Below the pieces are notes generated by a model. It was not told the DNA's origin. It worked only from the letters and a program-made list of their open reading frames with translations, and made no database searches. DNA of 33,206 nt from NCBI GenBank assembly GCA_946545645.1, contig CAMNNQ010000166.1:1-33206 (forward strand), read 5' to 3'. Every line of letters starts with the position of its first letter. The stretch's first letter is position 1. The DNA is from an uncultured Clostridia bacterium (GTDB lineage: Bacteria; Bacillota; Clostridia; Oscillospirales; Ruminococcaceae). Positions 1 through 8,706 of this stretch are shown here, in pieces. The position numbers and the translations under genes are program-made.

Positions 1-1004
1 TCGCTGAGCTCATATCTGCTCATGTCGGGGTTACGCATAAAGCTCCAGTCAACGTTCCATTTGGAGTTTGCAAAGGTATAGCGGCGCAGAGATCTCTGGG
101 TGAAATCCCCTTCGATCTCGAAATTCTCTTCGGTAGTACCGTCGATGCCTGCGGTGAACCATCCGTCCTCGCCGAACTTTACAGGTGTCAGGAAGACCTC
201 TCCCCCCAGATTATGGAAGGGCATCCAGAGCTGCATCTGTCTGAAGCCGAGGCTCAGGATATACCAGTTGCCTGCCTGATCTGGGATAAGATCGCCGTGG
301 CCTATGCCCTGGATGATATAGGGAGCCTTATTGCGGTTTGAAAGAACAGGGTTATTGGGGTTGCGGGAATATCTGCCCCAGAGGGAGCGCGAGCGTGCGC
401 AGGTTATCATGTGGCCGTATTCTGTTCCGCCCTCGGCAGCCATGAGGTAATACCATTTGCCAATCTTGAAGAGTCGGGGGCTCTCAAGGAACCTTCCGCC
501 GGAGCCCTGCCAGATACACTTGCTCTCGGAGAGCCTCTTGCCGGTAGCGATATCTATCTCGCACTGCACTACTCCGCCGACGCCTGCTGCATCCTCGCCG
601 TTGGTCATAAGATAGCAGCGGGTCTTCTCGAAATAGAGCGAGGGATCGACTCCGCCCTGCTCGACGAAGATCGGGTCTGACCATTCGCCGTTTATATCGT
701 CTGTCCAGACATAAAAGTTGCGTCTGCTTGTGCCGTCGGTAGCGGCGACATAGAAGCGCCCGTTGTTATAGCGGATAGTCGGGGCGAAGATACCGCCGGA
801 GCTGACGATCTTATCGAGATCGACCTGTGAGGAGCGGGTCAGTACATAACCGATCTGCGACCAGTTGATGAGATCTTCGCTCTCCAGGAGCGGCAGCGCC
901 GGGAAATACTGGTAAGAGCTGCAAACCATATAGTATTTGCCGTTGGCAAAGCATACGCTCGGGTCAGGGTAAAAGCCCTTGACTATGGGATTCTTGTATA
1001 TCAT
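1..1004 (-). CDS. GH43 glycosidase (beta-xylosidase/arabinofuranosidase type), 3' end outside window
   Basis: This is a partial gene: the first 334 codons are present and the frame stays open to the window edge. The product should cleave xylose or arabinose from plant xylan or arabinan oligosaccharides. No signal peptide is visible, so it probably acts in the cytosol on imported oligomers. The start matches the XynB-like GH43 group: NPIVKGFYPDPSV near the N-terminus with the likely general base D14, then GGVDPSLYFE with the likely pKa-modulating D120, and RFLESPRLF with the likely general acid E174. The ATG at 1004 follows an AGGAGG site that lies inside the last codons of araD, so it is the third gene of the pentose operon and probably translationally coupled. 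The substrate, xyloside or arabinoside, cannot be settled here. Confidence 0.88.
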   Translation of the reverse strand, partial: MIYKNPIVKGFYPDPSVCFANGKYYMVCSSYQYFPALPLLESEDLINWSQIGYVLTRSSQVDLDKIVSSGGIFAPTIRYNNGRFYVAATDGTSRRNFYVWTDDINGEWSDPIFVEQGGVDPSLYFEKTRCYLMTNGEDAAGVGGVVQCEIDIATGKRLSESKCIWQGSGGRFLESPRLFKIGKWYYLMAAEGGTEYGHMITCARSRSLWGRYSRNPNNPVLSNRNKAPYIIQGIGHGDLIPDQAGNWYILSLGFRQMQLWMPFHNLGGEVFLTPVKFGEDGWFTAGIDGTTEENFEIEGDFTQRSLRRYTFANSKWNVDWSFMRNPDMSRYELS

Positions 1005-1007
1005 AGT

Positions 1008-1709
1008 TCATTCCTCCTTTGGCTGGCCGTAATAGGCGTTGGCGCCGTGCTTTCTGAGATAGTGGCGGTCGAGAAGCTCCTGCTGCATAAAGCCTGTTTT
1101 CGGCTCCAGCATCAGCGCATGGAAATTCATGAAGGCCGCTTCTTCAAGAACGACCGCATTATGGACAGCCTCAAAGGCATCCTTGCCCCAGGTAAATGGG
1201 CCGTGGCTGTGAACGAGAACTGCCGGAATGGTCATCGGATCAACTCCCTTGAAGGCTTCGATGATGACTGTCGCTGTTTCCTTTTCGTATTCGCCGGCGA
1301 TCTCTTCCGGAGTCATAAGTCTTGTGCAGGGTATCTCGCCGTAGAAATAATCTGCGTGGGTCGTCCCCATAGGGATGACTCCCCTGCCCGCCTGTGCGAA
1401 TGAAACAGCCCAGCGGCTGTGGGTATGGCAGATGCCCCCCAGCCCTTCAAATTTACGGTAGAGCTCCAGATGGGTCGGAGTATCGCTGGAGGGGCGGTAT
1501 TTACCTTCTCTGACCTCACCTGTTTTCAGGCTGACTACCACCATATCCTCGGGCTTCATCCCGTCGTATTCGACTCCGGAGGGCTTGATGACCATCATAC
1601 CGCTTGAGCGGTCAACAGCCGAGACATTGCCCCAGGTAAAAGTCACAAGGCCGTATTTCGGCAGAAGCAGATTTGCATCGCAGACCTTCTTTTTCAGTTC
1701 CTCAAGCAT
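1008..1709 (-). CDS. araD: L-ribulose-5-phosphate 4-epimerase
   Basis: The enzyme converts L-ribulose 5-phosphate to D-xylulose 5-phosphate, linking arabinose use to the pentose phosphate pathway in the cytosol. The 233 residues are a normal length for this class II aldolase-like family. Visible family features are the GNVS phosphate-binding segment near residue 27, D76, the metal ligands H95 and H97 in HTHSR, catalytic D120 in THAD and the third metal ligand H169 in HSHGPF. A tyrosine pair at 226-227 fits the conserved C-terminal catalytic Tyr. The start lies 6 nt after the kinase stop, and its AAGGAG site overlaps that stop. The order kinase-epimerase-glycosidase supports the arabinose role over the related fuculose-phosphate aldolases. 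Confidence 0.95.
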   Translation of the reverse strand: MLEELKKKVCDANLLLPKYGLVTFTWGNVSAVDRSSGMMVIKPSGVEYDGMKPEDMVVVSLKTGEVREGKYRPSSDTPTHLELYRKFEGLGGICHTHSRWAVSFAQAGRGVIPMGTTHADYFYGEIPCTRLMTPEEIAGEYEKETATVIIEAFKGVDPMTIPAVLVHSHGPFTWGKDAFEAVHNAVVLEEAAFMNFHALMLEPKTGFMQQELLDRHYLRKHGANAYYGQPKEE

Positions 1710-1715
1710 AGCTGT

Positions 1716-3293
1716 TTACTCCTTATCTGCGCAGCGCTCCATAGCAAGCGCTGTATTATATCTTTCCATATAGCGGTCAAAGCCCTCGCTCCCGGCTTTA
1801 TCCGGCAGCGAAGAAGCCGCCTTTGCATCCGCAAAGACCTCGGCATCCAGCCAATCCGCAAGAGATCTGCCGCCGCTGTCCTGCATAAATCTTGCCAGCA
1901 GAGCCATTCCCCAGGCGCCGCCCTCGCCCGCAGTGGTCATAACTTTGACCGGGACGCCGAGAGCGTCGGCCATGAGCTGCGAAGCAACGCCTTCGACCTT
2001 GAAGAGGCCGCCGTGTCCGTTGAAGTGTGTGGCGCTGACATTTTCCTGTTTGAAGAGGATATCGTTGCCCAGCTTGAGAGCTGCGAAGGAGGCATAGAGC
2101 TCGGCCCGGAAGAAAGCAGCAAGGCTCGGTCTTGAATCCGGCTCTCTCATATACATTGGTCTGCCTTCGGAGACTCCGGCTACCGGCTCTCCGGAGAGGA
2201 AGTTGCAGGCGGTGACACCTGCGCAGTCGGCGGGAGCGTTCAGAGCGTTGCGGTAGAGGGCCGCATAGAGCTCAGACTTATCCATGGGCTTGCCTGTCAG
2301 CTCAGCGAACTCGCCGAACATCCTTACCCACGCATCCAGTTCGGAGCAGCAGTTGTTGCAATGTACCATAGCCACATCCGCGCCGTCCGGGGTCGTAACG
2401 ACATCTATCTCCGGATACATCCCGGTCAGAGGCTTTTCAAGCACCAGCATTGAGAAAATGGAGGTCCCGGCGGAGATATTGCCTGTCCCCTTACGGACAG
2501 AATTGGTCGCGGTCATACCTGTCCCGGCGTCGCCCTCGGGAGGGCACACGGGGGTCCCGGCTCTCAGCGTGCCGGACGGGTCGATAAATCTTGCACCGGA
2601 CTCGGTCAGGAACGCGCCTTTGTCTCCGGCTGCCCTGACAGCGGGGAGGACCTCATTGAGGCTGCGCTCAAAGCCGGCCTTTGCCAGCAGAGCATCGGTT
2701 CTGGCCAGATAATCCTTATTATACCCGCATCCGGCCACCGGGAATATACCGGAAGCCTCTCCGACACCGACTTCGTCTCTGCCGGTCAGCATATAATGGA
2801 TATACCCAGCAAGGGTAGTGATCTTTCTTACCTGAGAGACATGGGGCTCTTTGTTGAGCACAGCCTGATAGAGATGCGCTATGCTCCACCTCTGGGGGAT
2901 ATTGAAGCCCAGCTCTGCGGAGAGCTTTTCAGCAGCCGCAGCGGTAATGGTATTGCGCCATGTCCTGAATGGGACCAGCAGAGCGCCGTTCTCATCAAAC
3001 GGCATATATCCGTGCATCATTCCCGAGATGCCCATTGCGGCAAATGCTGTCGGGACGACGCCGTATTTTTCCCTGACATCCTCGCAGAGAGACTTATAGC
3101 ACCCTTGCAAAGCGGCGGTGATCTGCTCTATCGGATAATACCAGATACCTTCCTTATATGAGTTTTCCCAGTCATAGGCTCCTCCTGCTATCGGGCGGGA
3201 GGCAGCATCGGTAAGGACTGCCTTTACTCGTGTCGAACCGAACTCGATCCCGAGGAAAGCTTTGCCCGAAGCTATCTGTTCGCCTGCTGTCAT
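1716..3293 (-). CDS. FGGY-family sugar kinase, probable L-ribulokinase
   Basis: This is an ATP-dependent pentulose kinase of the FGGY family. From its place directly before araD it most likely phosphorylates L-ribulose. The N-terminal phosphate-binding signature GIEFGSTRVKAV starts at about residue 15, and the ATP-lobe glycine motif GTGNISAGTS is present mid-protein. The sequence does not look like classical AraB (about 560 residues). It fits the shorter, divergent clostridial ribulokinase lineage that has been called AraK. I start at the ATG at 3293 (525 aa), 7 nt from a GGAGG site at 3301-3305. An upstream GTG at 3299 is almost on top of that site and is unlikely. Xylulokinase activity is the main alternative. 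Confidence 0.85.
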   Translation of the reverse strand: MTAGEQIASGKAFLGIEFGSTRVKAVLTDAASRPIAGGAYDWENSYKEGIWYYPIEQITAALQGCYKSLCEDVREKYGVVPTAFAAMGISGMMHGYMPFDENGALLVPFRTWRNTITAAAAEKLSAELGFNIPQRWSIAHLYQAVLNKEPHVSQVRKITTLAGYIHYMLTGRDEVGVGEASGIFPVAGCGYNKDYLARTDALLAKAGFERSLNEVLPAVRAAGDKGAFLTESGARFIDPSGTLRAGTPVCPPEGDAGTGMTATNSVRKGTGNISAGTSIFSMLVLEKPLTGMYPEIDVVTTPDGADVAMVHCNNCCSELDAWVRMFGEFAELTGKPMDKSELYAALYRNALNAPADCAGVTACNFLSGEPVAGVSEGRPMYMREPDSRPSLAAFFRAELYASFAALKLGNDILFKQENVSATHFNGHGGLFKVEGVASQLMADALGVPVKVMTTAGEGGAWGMALLARFMQDSGGRSLADWLDAEVFADAKAASSLPDKAGSEGFDRYMERYNTALAMERCADKE

Positions 3294-3327
3294 AAACACA
3301 CCTCCGAAGCACAGTTATACACAATAT

Positions 3328-3355
3328 ATTATACACATATTTTTTCATTTTGCAA
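3328..3355 (-). promoter_or_regulatory. Promoter of the pentose operon
   Basis: On the minus strand, TTGCAA (3350-3355) and TATAAT (3328-3333) are separated by 16 nt, about 35 nt before the kinase start. The surrounding DNA is AT-rich. No clear regulator palindrome was recognised. Confidence 0.65.
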
Positions 3356-3461
3356 GAGGCTTTTTAATTTTTTAAGATTATTTACCAAACACTCAACGGA
3401 TTTATATACATATTAACTAAAATTCCCTCCGGCAGCCGCTTTTAAGGGGGCAAAGCGGCTC

Positions 3462-3490
3462 TTGACATTTGACCTGATTTGTAATACAAT
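3462..3490 (+). promoter_or_regulatory. Promoter of glyS
   Basis: TTGACA (3462-3467) and TACAAT (3485-3490) have a 17-nt spacer. The leader to the glyS ATG is only about 35 nt, too short for a T-box riboswitch, and it holds an AAGGAG site at 3517-3522. Confidence 0.75.
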
Positions 3491-3530
3491 ATAATAGTAT
3501 ATAAACAATACACCGTAAGGAGAATGATCT

Positions 3531-4916
3531 ATGAAGAACACCGAAAAAACAATGGACAAGCTCGTAGCGCTCTGCAAGGGCAGAGGCTTCGTTTACCCCG
3601 GCAGCGAGATCTACGGCGGCCTCGCAAACACCTGGGATTACGGCCCTCTCGGCGTCGAGCTCAAAAACAATATCAAGGACGCATGGAGGCAGAAATTCGT
3701 CCGCGAGAACAAGTATAATGTCGGCCTCGATTCCGCTATCCTTATGAACCCCCAGACCTGGGTCGCTTCCGGGCATCTCGGCGGCTTCTCCGACCCTCTT
3801 ATGGACTGCAAGGACTGCAAGACCAGACACAGAGCCGACAACCTCATCGAGGATTTTGACGGCACCAATGTCGCCGGCTGGACAAATCAGCAGATGACCG
3901 ATTACATCAAGGAAAAGAATATCCCCTGCCCCAACTGCGGCAAGCATAACTTTACCGATATCCGCCAGTTCAACCTGATGTTCAAGACCTTCCAGGGCGT
4001 TACCGAAGACTCCAAGGCAGAGCTCTATCTCCGCCCCGAGACCGCCCAGGGCATCTTTGTAAACTTCGCCAATATCCAGAGAACTACAAGAAAGAAAGTC
4101 CCCTTCGGTGTTGCACAGGTCGGCAAGAGCTTCAGAAATGAGATCACTCCCGGAAACTTCATCTTCCGTGTCCGCGAATTCGAGCAGATGGAGCTGGAGT
4201 TCTTCTGCAAGCCCGGCACAGACCTTGAGTGGTTTGAATACTGGAGAAGCTACTGCAAGAATTTCCTGCTCTCCCTCGGCATCAAGGAGGAGAACCTCCG
4301 ACTGAGAGACCACTCCAAGGAGGAGCTCTGCTTCTACTCCAAGGCCACCACAGACTTTGAGTATCTCTTCCCCTTCGGCTGGGGCGAGCTCTGGGGCGTT
4401 GCCGACAGAACAGACTACGACCTTACTCAGCATATCAACACCTCGGGCAAGAGCCTCGATTACTTCGACCCCGAGACCAACGAAAGATATATCCCCTATG
4501 TTATCGAGCCCTCGCTGGGTGTCGAGAGACTTTTCCTTACTGTCATCACCGAAGCCTACGACGAGGAAGATCTGGGAACTCCCGAGAAGCCCGATATCAG
4601 AACAGTAATGCGCTTCCACCCTGCACTCGCTCCCTTCAAGGCCTGTGTCCTGCCCCTCTCCAAAAAGCTCTCCGAGCCCGCTGAGGCGCTTTTCGCAGAC
4701 CTCTGCAAGAGCTTCTCTGTTGACTACGACGAGACAGGCTCTATCGGAAAGAGATACAGAAGACAGGATGAGATCGGTACTCCGCTCTGCATAACCTACG
4801 ATTTTGAATCGGAGAACGACGGCTGCGTTACAGTAAGAGACAGAGACACAATGCAGCAGGAGAGGATCAAGATCGCCGATATCAAGGCTTATATAGAAGA
4901 AAAGATAAAGTTCTGA
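3531..4916 (+). CDS. glyS: Glycine--tRNA ligase (single-chain, dimeric type)
   Basis: The enzyme charges tRNA-Gly in the cytosol. It is the eukaryote/archaeal-like homodimeric class II type of 461 residues, not the two-subunit alpha2beta2 form. Visible features are the N-terminal [12 protein letters not shown] segment, two zinc-type cysteine pairs (C93/C96 and C133/C136), RPETAQG at 168-174, class II motif 2 from FRNEI (201) to EQMELEFF (225), and motif 3 with GVERL near residue 335. The C-terminal anticodon-binding domain follows. The start is fixed by AAGGAG 8 nt upstream and by the promoter at 3462. A small membrane-protein gene follows after 32 nt with no terminator between, so the two are probably cotranscribed. 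Confidence 0.97.
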   Translation: MKNTEKTMDKLVALCKGRGFVYPGSEIYGGLANTWDYGPLGVELKNNIKDAWRQKFVRENKYNVGLDSAILMNPQTWVASGHLGGFSDPLMDCKDCKTRHRADNLIEDFDGTNVAGWTNQQMTDYIKEKNIPCPNCGKHNFTDIRQFNLMFKTFQGVTEDSKAELYLRPETAQGIFVNFANIQRTTRKKVPFGVAQVGKSFRNEITPGNFIFRVREFEQMELEFFCKPGTDLEWFEYWRSYCKNFLLSLGIKEENLRLRDHSKEELCFYSKATTDFEYLFPFGWGELWGVADRTDYDLTQHINTSGKSLDYFDPETNERYIPYVIEPSLGVERLFLTVITEAYDEEDLGTPEKPDIRTVMRFHPALAPFKACVLPLSKKLSEPAEALFADLCKSFSVDYDETGSIGKRYRRQDEIGTPLCITYDFESENDGCVTVRDRDTMQQERIKIADIKAYIEEKIKF

Positions 4917-4948
4917 TCCGCTGCTTCTTATTAACGGGGAGAATAAAA

Positions 4949-5482
4949 ATGACGGGGTTTACTAAAAGCTATATAAAAGAATTCCTTATCTGGTCGATAC
5001 TGATCGGGACAGTCGCCGGAGTGATACTTGCCTATACCGTCTTTGACGAGATCACAACGAAATGCGTCACCGAGCTTACCTTAAAGCCGCTGTTCGTTTC
5101 GACGGCAGTTACAACGCTGCTGCCCTCTGTCCTGAGCATCCCGGCTGCGCTGATCTCTGTAACGAGAGCAGGCAGGGGCTGTGTCGATCTTCCGCCCAGC
5201 TTCGGCAAATGGCTGATAAGATATGCTCTTGTCATTCTTGCCCTTACCGCTGCGGTAGGCATAATAGACTGGACGACTTCCCAGAGCACAGCCGAAACTA
5301 TCCGCAAGCTGGTCGATCTCAGGGAATACTACGGGAATTCGATACTTACAGATCGCATCAGAGGTGCTCTCAGCTCCTTCAAGACCGATTCACTGCTTAC
5401 TGAGCTGGGTATGTTAGGGATAGCGGCCGCAGTTACAGTCGTTTCGCTGCCTCTGATAAAAAGAAGATACGAATCTTGCTGA
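4949..5482 (+). CDS. Small multi-pass membrane protein, function unknown
   Basis: I do not recognise this 177-residue protein. It is hydrophobic, with likely membrane helices at about residues 10-32, 48-70, 88-106 and 152-168, and a short polar loop around 110-148. It ends in a basic tail. The ATG follows a GGGGAG site 7 nt upstream. It lies downstream of glyS on the same strand with a 32-nt gap and is followed by a terminator, so it is probably the last gene of that unit. Nothing ties it functionally to tRNA charging. Confidence 0.7.
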   Translation: MTGFTKSYIKEFLIWSILIGTVAGVILAYTVFDEITTKCVTELTLKPLFVSTAVTTLLPSVLSIPAALISVTRAGRGCVDLPPSFGKWLIRYALVILALTAAVGIIDWTTSQSTAETIRKLVDLREYYGNSILTDRIRGALSSFKTDSLLTELGMLGIAAAVTVVSLPLIKRRYESC

Positions 5483-5492
5483 AAAATGATGA

Positions 5493-5540
5493 GCCGCATA
5501 TCCGCTCCGCCTTCCGGCAGAGGGATATGCGGCTTTCCCG
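5493..5540 (+). terminator. Intrinsic terminator after the glyS unit
   Basis: An 11-bp stem GCCGCATATCC (5493-5503) / GGATATGCGGC (5523-5533) is followed by a T-rich tail. The stem is nearly identical to the terminators at 18405 and 32423. A second small hairpin (GCAGGC 5553-5558 / GCCTGC 5568-5573) lies just downstream. Confidence 0.7.
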
Positions 5541-5636
5541 TTTCTGATGTCCGCAGGCAATCCCAACGCCTGCCTCCCTTTTGCAGACACCCTGACATTT
5601 AAGGCAAAGCTCATGATAACATCCGCAAAAAGTCTG

Positions 5637-5665
5637 TTGACAAGGGCGGCAGGATGTAGTAAAAT
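5637..5665 (+). promoter_or_regulatory. Promoter of the zinc-ribbon gene
   Basis: TTGACA (5637-5642) and TAAAAT (5660-5665) are separated by 17 nt. The leader to the ATG at 5753 is about 80 nt and no structure was recognised in it. Confidence 0.6.
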
Positions 5666-5752
5666 AATAACAGGTCTTTTTCGCTCCGCCGGCTCCGGAG
5701 CAGGAAAAGCTCCTTCGATCCGTTTTGTCCTGAACCCGAAAGGTATGATGAT

Positions 5753-6493
5753 ATGACTAAGATCTGCCCGTCCTGCGGGAATTATTACAAAGGCGAGAGC
5801 TGCGAGAAATGCGGCTACGGCAAACAGAACGCCGGCTCCAAAACGCTGGAAAAGTATAAGAAATCTATCCCGAAAAAGCCTGTCCGCTTTATGACCCAAG
5901 AGGAGATAAGCCTCGCAGGCAAAGACAAGAAAAAGGCCGAGATGACCAGAAAGGTCGATCCGCACGCCAGACGCAACGTACTGATCGCCGTACTGATCGT
6001 GACTTTCGGGCTCATCATCTGGGTGCTGGTAAGCCGGGGTATGCTCTTCACTAACAACCGTGAGGATGTCATAGACCAGTATTTCGCTGCACTGGACAGC
6101 GAAGATTTCGACAAATTCACCGATACACTCGTAAGCGAGGTCAAGGCAGTCTATGTCGATGAGCGGGACGAAATGGATCTCAGCAAAAAGGACTACATGG
6201 TTAAATTCAAGGAGCCGCTCCGCGCAGAATACGGCGAGGGCTTCACGATAAAAATGACACAGGGCAAAGAAGAGAAACTCACAGAGGATGAGATAAAAGA
6301 AGGCCTCGCGGGATTCCAGAAAGCCTACAAATCCACCCCAAGCGTAAGCGAGGCATATATAGTTTACTGCGAAGTCGAGTATTCCGGCACCAAGAAGTCC
6401 GAGACAGTCCAGTATAGCTGCTATATCGGCAAAGTCGGCTGGAAATGGAAGATAATGAACGTCGTATTCATGCCCGGCATTGAAAAAGCATAA
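5753..6493 (+). CDS. Zinc-ribbon, single-pass membrane protein with extracytoplasmic domain
   Basis: The protein has 246 residues. It begins with a zinc ribbon, CPSC at 5-8 and CEKC at 17-20, followed by a basic linker. One membrane helix lies at about residues 75-94. The remaining 150 residues should be outside the cell and start DVIDQYFAALDSEDFDKF, a pattern common in small NTF2-like or DUF4878-like extracellular domains. This is a fold guess, not an identification. The start is supported by GAAAGG about 9 nt upstream and a promoter at 5637. It stands alone between a terminator and a gene-poor region. The role is unknown; proteins with this architecture are common and mostly uncharacterised in Clostridia. 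Confidence 0.8.
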   Translation: MTKICPSCGNYYKGESCEKCGYGKQNAGSKTLEKYKKSIPKKPVRFMTQEEISLAGKDKKKAEMTRKVDPHARRNVLIAVLIVTFGLIIWVLVSRGMLFTNNREDVIDQYFAALDSEDFDKFTDTLVSEVKAVYVDERDEMDLSKKDYMVKFKEPLRAEYGEGFTIKMTQGKEEKLTEDEIKEGLAGFQKAYKSTPSVSEAYIVYCEVEYSGTKKSETVQYSCYIGKVGWKWKIMNVVFMPGIEKA

Positions 6494-6727
6494 TCCGGCA
6501 CAGCCGCAGAAACAGCTCGGTATGGCTGTCGGCTTTGACGAAAGGTCTGCCGATATTCGTATGGCGCAGTATGAATCAGGCACTGTCAGATTTGGAGTAT
6601 TCAGCGACTTGGAAGCAACTGAAAAGAAAAGATCGGGCGTTGTCTCCGTTCCGAACATTCGGTACAGACGCTCCTGCAATCTGCGGTAATCGTCCTCCAA
6701 AGCGAGGTAAAGTTCCATAATGAGCAT
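6494..6727 (-). pseudogene. Possible truncated gene remnant of unknown family
   Basis: Reading leftward from an ATG at 6727 or 6718, an open frame of about 75 codons has a protein-like composition (MELYLALEDDYRRLQERLYR, then MFGTETTPDLFF) before it runs antisense into the zinc-ribbon gene. I do not recognise the family. The same stretch is also open on the plus strand, so coding status is uncertain. If real, it is a 3'-truncated fragment, consistent with debris of an element next to the guaA 3' end. Confidence 0.3.
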
Positions 6728-6956
6728 TGATTCATTTGGTTGGTATCATCGAATGTGTTCCGAAGGATATATGAATAAAAAACTTATAGTATAACAAAAA
6801 GAGCTATCCGATTCAAAAACGAATCAGATAGCTCTTATCTTTTCAGACAGAATATTTATAACTGGCACGATAATGAGAAATGTTGCCAAAACGTTGCCAT
6901 GATAACGATTTGATAATGGCATTCGGCTTGTTTACGCCCTATTTTCGGGGCGTTTA
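6728..6956. other. Gene-free segment beside guaA with hairpins and short direct repeats
   Basis: No convincing gene lies here. It contains a strong hairpin (6800-6835), a direct repeat of GTTGCCA at 6882-6888 and 6893-6899 with an 11-bp period, and a small GC hairpin ACGCCC/GGGCGT at about 6936-6955 next to the guaA stop. The repeats resemble recombinase arm-type sites, but that is inference. Confidence 0.45.
6800..6835 (-). terminator. Strong hairpin terminator downstream of guaA
   Basis: Arms AGAGCTATCCGATTC (6800-6814) and GAATCAGATAGCTCT (6821-6835) pair over 15 positions with one C/A mismatch. Read leftward the stem is followed by TTTTTG. It may terminate guaA transcripts or be left from a lost neighbouring gene. 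Read rightward it is followed by TATCTTTT, so it could work both ways. Confidence 0.7.
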
Positions 6957-6966
6957 TTATTCCCAT
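6955..6966 (-). other. Candidate attachment site (attB-like) at the guaA 3' end
   Basis: The last codons of guaA read GAATGGGAATAA on the minus strand. Tn5801-type integrative elements are known to insert at GAGTGGGAATA at this place. Only one copy is visible in the window, so this would be an empty or scarred site. Confidence 0.45.
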
Positions 6967-8492
6967 TCGATCGTTGCCGGCGGCTTTGTTGTGATGTCGT
7001 AGACTACGCGGTTGATATGCTTGACTTCATTCACTATGCGGCGGGATACGATCTCAAGTACATCGTAGGGAATGCGGCAAAGAGCAGCGGTCATAAAATC
7101 GGCGGTCTCTACTGCCCTGAGAGCAAGTGTGTAATCATAGGTACGGAAATCGCCCATAACGCCCACGGTGCGGTTGTTGGTCAGGACGGCAAAATACTGG
7201 TTTATCTGTCTGTCGAGACCTGCCTTGGCTATCTCCTCACGGAAGATCAGGTCGGCATCCTTCAGGATATCCAGCTTCTCGTCGCTGATCTCTCCCATAA
7301 TGCGTATAGCAAGCCCGGGGCCGGGGAAAGGCTGCCTCCAGACCAGCTTATCGCTTAAGCCCAGCTCCATTCCCAGCTTTCTGGTCTCATCCTTGAAAAG
7401 CATCCTCAGCGGCTCGATGATCTCCTTGAAATCAACATGGTCGGGCAAGCCTCCGACATTGTGGTGGCTCTTGATGACAGCCGCATCGCCGGAGCCGGAT
7501 TCGATTACATCCGGGTATATAGTCCCCTGAGCGAGAAAATCTACCTTTCCTATCTTTTTGGCCTCGGCCTCGAATACGCGGATGAATTCCTCGCCTATGA
7601 TCTTGCGCTTCTGCTCCGGGTCGGATACTCCCCTGAGCCTGCTCATAAACTGCTCCTTAGCGTTGACACGGACGAAATTTATATCCCAGTCTCTGAAGGC
7701 TTCCTCGACTTCGTCGCCCTCGTTTTTACGCATAAATCCGTGATCGACGAAAATGCAGGTGAGCTGCCTGCCGACTGCCTTTGAGAGCAGTGCCGCCAGT
7801 ACCGAGCTGTCAACTCCGCCGGATAGTGCCAGCAGCACCTTGCCATTCCCGACTTTTTCGCGGATATCCCTGATAGCTGTCTCGGCATAGTTGCCCATAG
7901 TCCACTCGCCCTTGCAGCCGCAGACATTTTTCAGGAAGCTGTCCAGCATCGAGAGGCCGTGCTCTGTATGGTTGACCTCTGGGTGGAACTGCACAGCATA
8001 GAGCTTCTTTTCCTCGTTGGCCATTGCGGCGGTGGGGCAGTTGGCGGTATGCGCAACAGTTCTGAAGCCCTCGGGGATCTGTGCGATGTAGTCAGTGTGG
8101 CTCATCCAGGAGACAGCCTTCTCCGGAACTTCTCCGAAGAGCACGCAGCTCTTGTCATAAATCGTTTCAGTCTTGCCGTATTCAGAGGTCGTGCAGGTCT
8201 GCACCTTTCCGCCCAGGACGTGAGCCATGAGCTGTGAGCCGTAGCATATACCGAGAACGGGTATCCCCAGCTCGAATATCTCCCTCGGAACACTGGGAGC
8301 GCCCTCTCCGTAGACCGAATTGGGGCCTCCGGTAAAGATTATGCCCGCGGGTGCGTCGGCGCGTATATCGTCGAGAGTGACCATATTGTAGGGCTTGACC
8401 TCGCAGTAGACTTGACATTCGCGGACACGCCTTGCGATGAGCTGATTGTACTGCCCGCCGAAATCGAGGATGAGGATGTGCTGATTTTCCAT
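6957..8492 (-). CDS. guaA: GMP synthase (glutamine-hydrolysing)
   Basis: The enzyme makes GMP from XMP, ATP and glutamine in purine synthesis. Its 511 residues are the normal bacterial length. The N-terminal class I glutamine amidotransferase domain has [10 protein letters not shown] near 55, the nucleophile C83 in GICYGSQ, and partners H170 and E172 in FHPEV. The ATP pyrophosphatase P-loop SGGVDSS is at 224-230, followed by a normal C-terminal dimerisation region ending IEWE. A weak AAAGG site precedes the ATG. The 3' end carries GAATGGGAATAA, one base from the core used by Tn5801-like elements that integrate into guaA; the coding sequence itself is intact. The leader is unusually structured. 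Confidence 0.98.
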   Translation of the reverse strand: MENQHILILDFGGQYNQLIARRVRECQVYCEVKPYNMVTLDDIRADAPAGIIFTGGPNSVYGEGAPSVPREIFELGIPVLGICYGSQLMAHVLGGKVQTCTTSEYGKTETIYDKSCVLFGEVPEKAVSWMSHTDYIAQIPEGFRTVAHTANCPTAAMANEEKKLYAVQFHPEVNHTEHGLSMLDSFLKNVCGCKGEWTMGNYAETAIRDIREKVGNGKVLLALSGGVDSSVLAALLSKAVGRQLTCIFVDHGFMRKNEGDEVEEAFRDWDINFVRVNAKEQFMSRLRGVSDPEQKRKIIGEEFIRVFEAEAKKIGKVDFLAQGTIYPDVIESGSGDAAVIKSHHNVGGLPDHVDFKEIIEPLRMLFKDETRKLGMELGLSDKLVWRQPFPGPGLAIRIMGEISDEKLDILKDADLIFREEIAKAGLDRQINQYFAVLTNNRTVGVMGDFRTYDYTLALRAVETADFMTAALCRIPYDVLEIVSRRIVNEVKHINRVVYDITTKPPATIEWE

Positions 8493-8516
8493 ACTGTCAG
8501 ACCTTTCTGTAGCCTC

Positions 8517-8588
8517 GCCGCCTGCGGCGGCTCGGTGAAGTGCGGAAAAGCCCTCTCCCCCGCTGACGCGGGGGAGAGCATTTTCCGC
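8517..8588 (-). promoter_or_regulatory. Two GC-rich hairpins in the guaA leader
   Basis: The larger element spans 8542-8588: outer stem GCGGAAAA/TTTTCCGC (8 bp) and inner stem CTCTCCCCCGC/GCGGGGGAGAG (11 bp), with a 3/2-nt internal loop and a TGAC tetraloop. A second hairpin GCCGCC-tgc-GGCGGC lies at 8517-8531, close to the start codon. No purine-riboswitch consensus was recognised. Confidence 0.6.
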
Positions 8589-8597
8589 CGAATGATC

Positions 8598-8632
8598 AAA
8601 AAAACATCAGCGCTGCGGTCTGCGGCGCTGAT
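8598..8632 (-). terminator. Terminator-type hairpin at the guaA transcription start
   Basis: On the minus strand ATCAGCGC/GCGCTGAT (8 bp) is followed by G and seven Ts. It can end transcripts of the 71-aa gene upstream. It also begins at about +1 of the guaA promoter, so it may act as an attenuator. Confidence 0.65.
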
Positions 8633-8634
8633 TT

Positions 8635-8663
8635 ATTATAGCATATTTAGGAAATGGGTGCAA
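8635..8663 (-). promoter_or_regulatory. Promoter of guaA
   Basis: TTGCAC (8658-8663) and TATAAT (8635-8640) on the minus strand are separated by 17 nt. Transcription would start near 8628-8632, about 140 nt before the ATG. Confidence 0.7.
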
Positions 8664-8706
8664 GAGAGTTAATAGATTGTTTACTCTGTTTATCAAATAA
8701 TTTCGG

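Noticed and set aside
1-15. A 15-bp match between the window start and 13398-13412
   Set aside because: Both encode Tyr-Glu-Leu-Ser in unrelated proteins with the preferred codons; chance agreement is sufficient.
3490-3530. T-box riboswitch for glyS
   Set aside because: The leader is only about 35 nt after a clear promoter; cysS also lacks a T-box-like leader.
3417-4619. 400-codon open frame opposite glyS
   Set aside because: It is antisense to an unmistakable GlyRS gene, starts without a ribosome-binding site and has the low-complexity Leu/Val/Glu make-up of codon-bias shadows.
5547-5756. 69-codon frame before the zinc-ribbon gene
   Set aside because: It contains the promoter at 5637-5665, has no ribosome-binding site and overlaps the next start.
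8493-8640. Guanine or other purine riboswitch before guaA
   Set aside because: The hairpins present do not show the three-way junction consensus of purine riboswitches.
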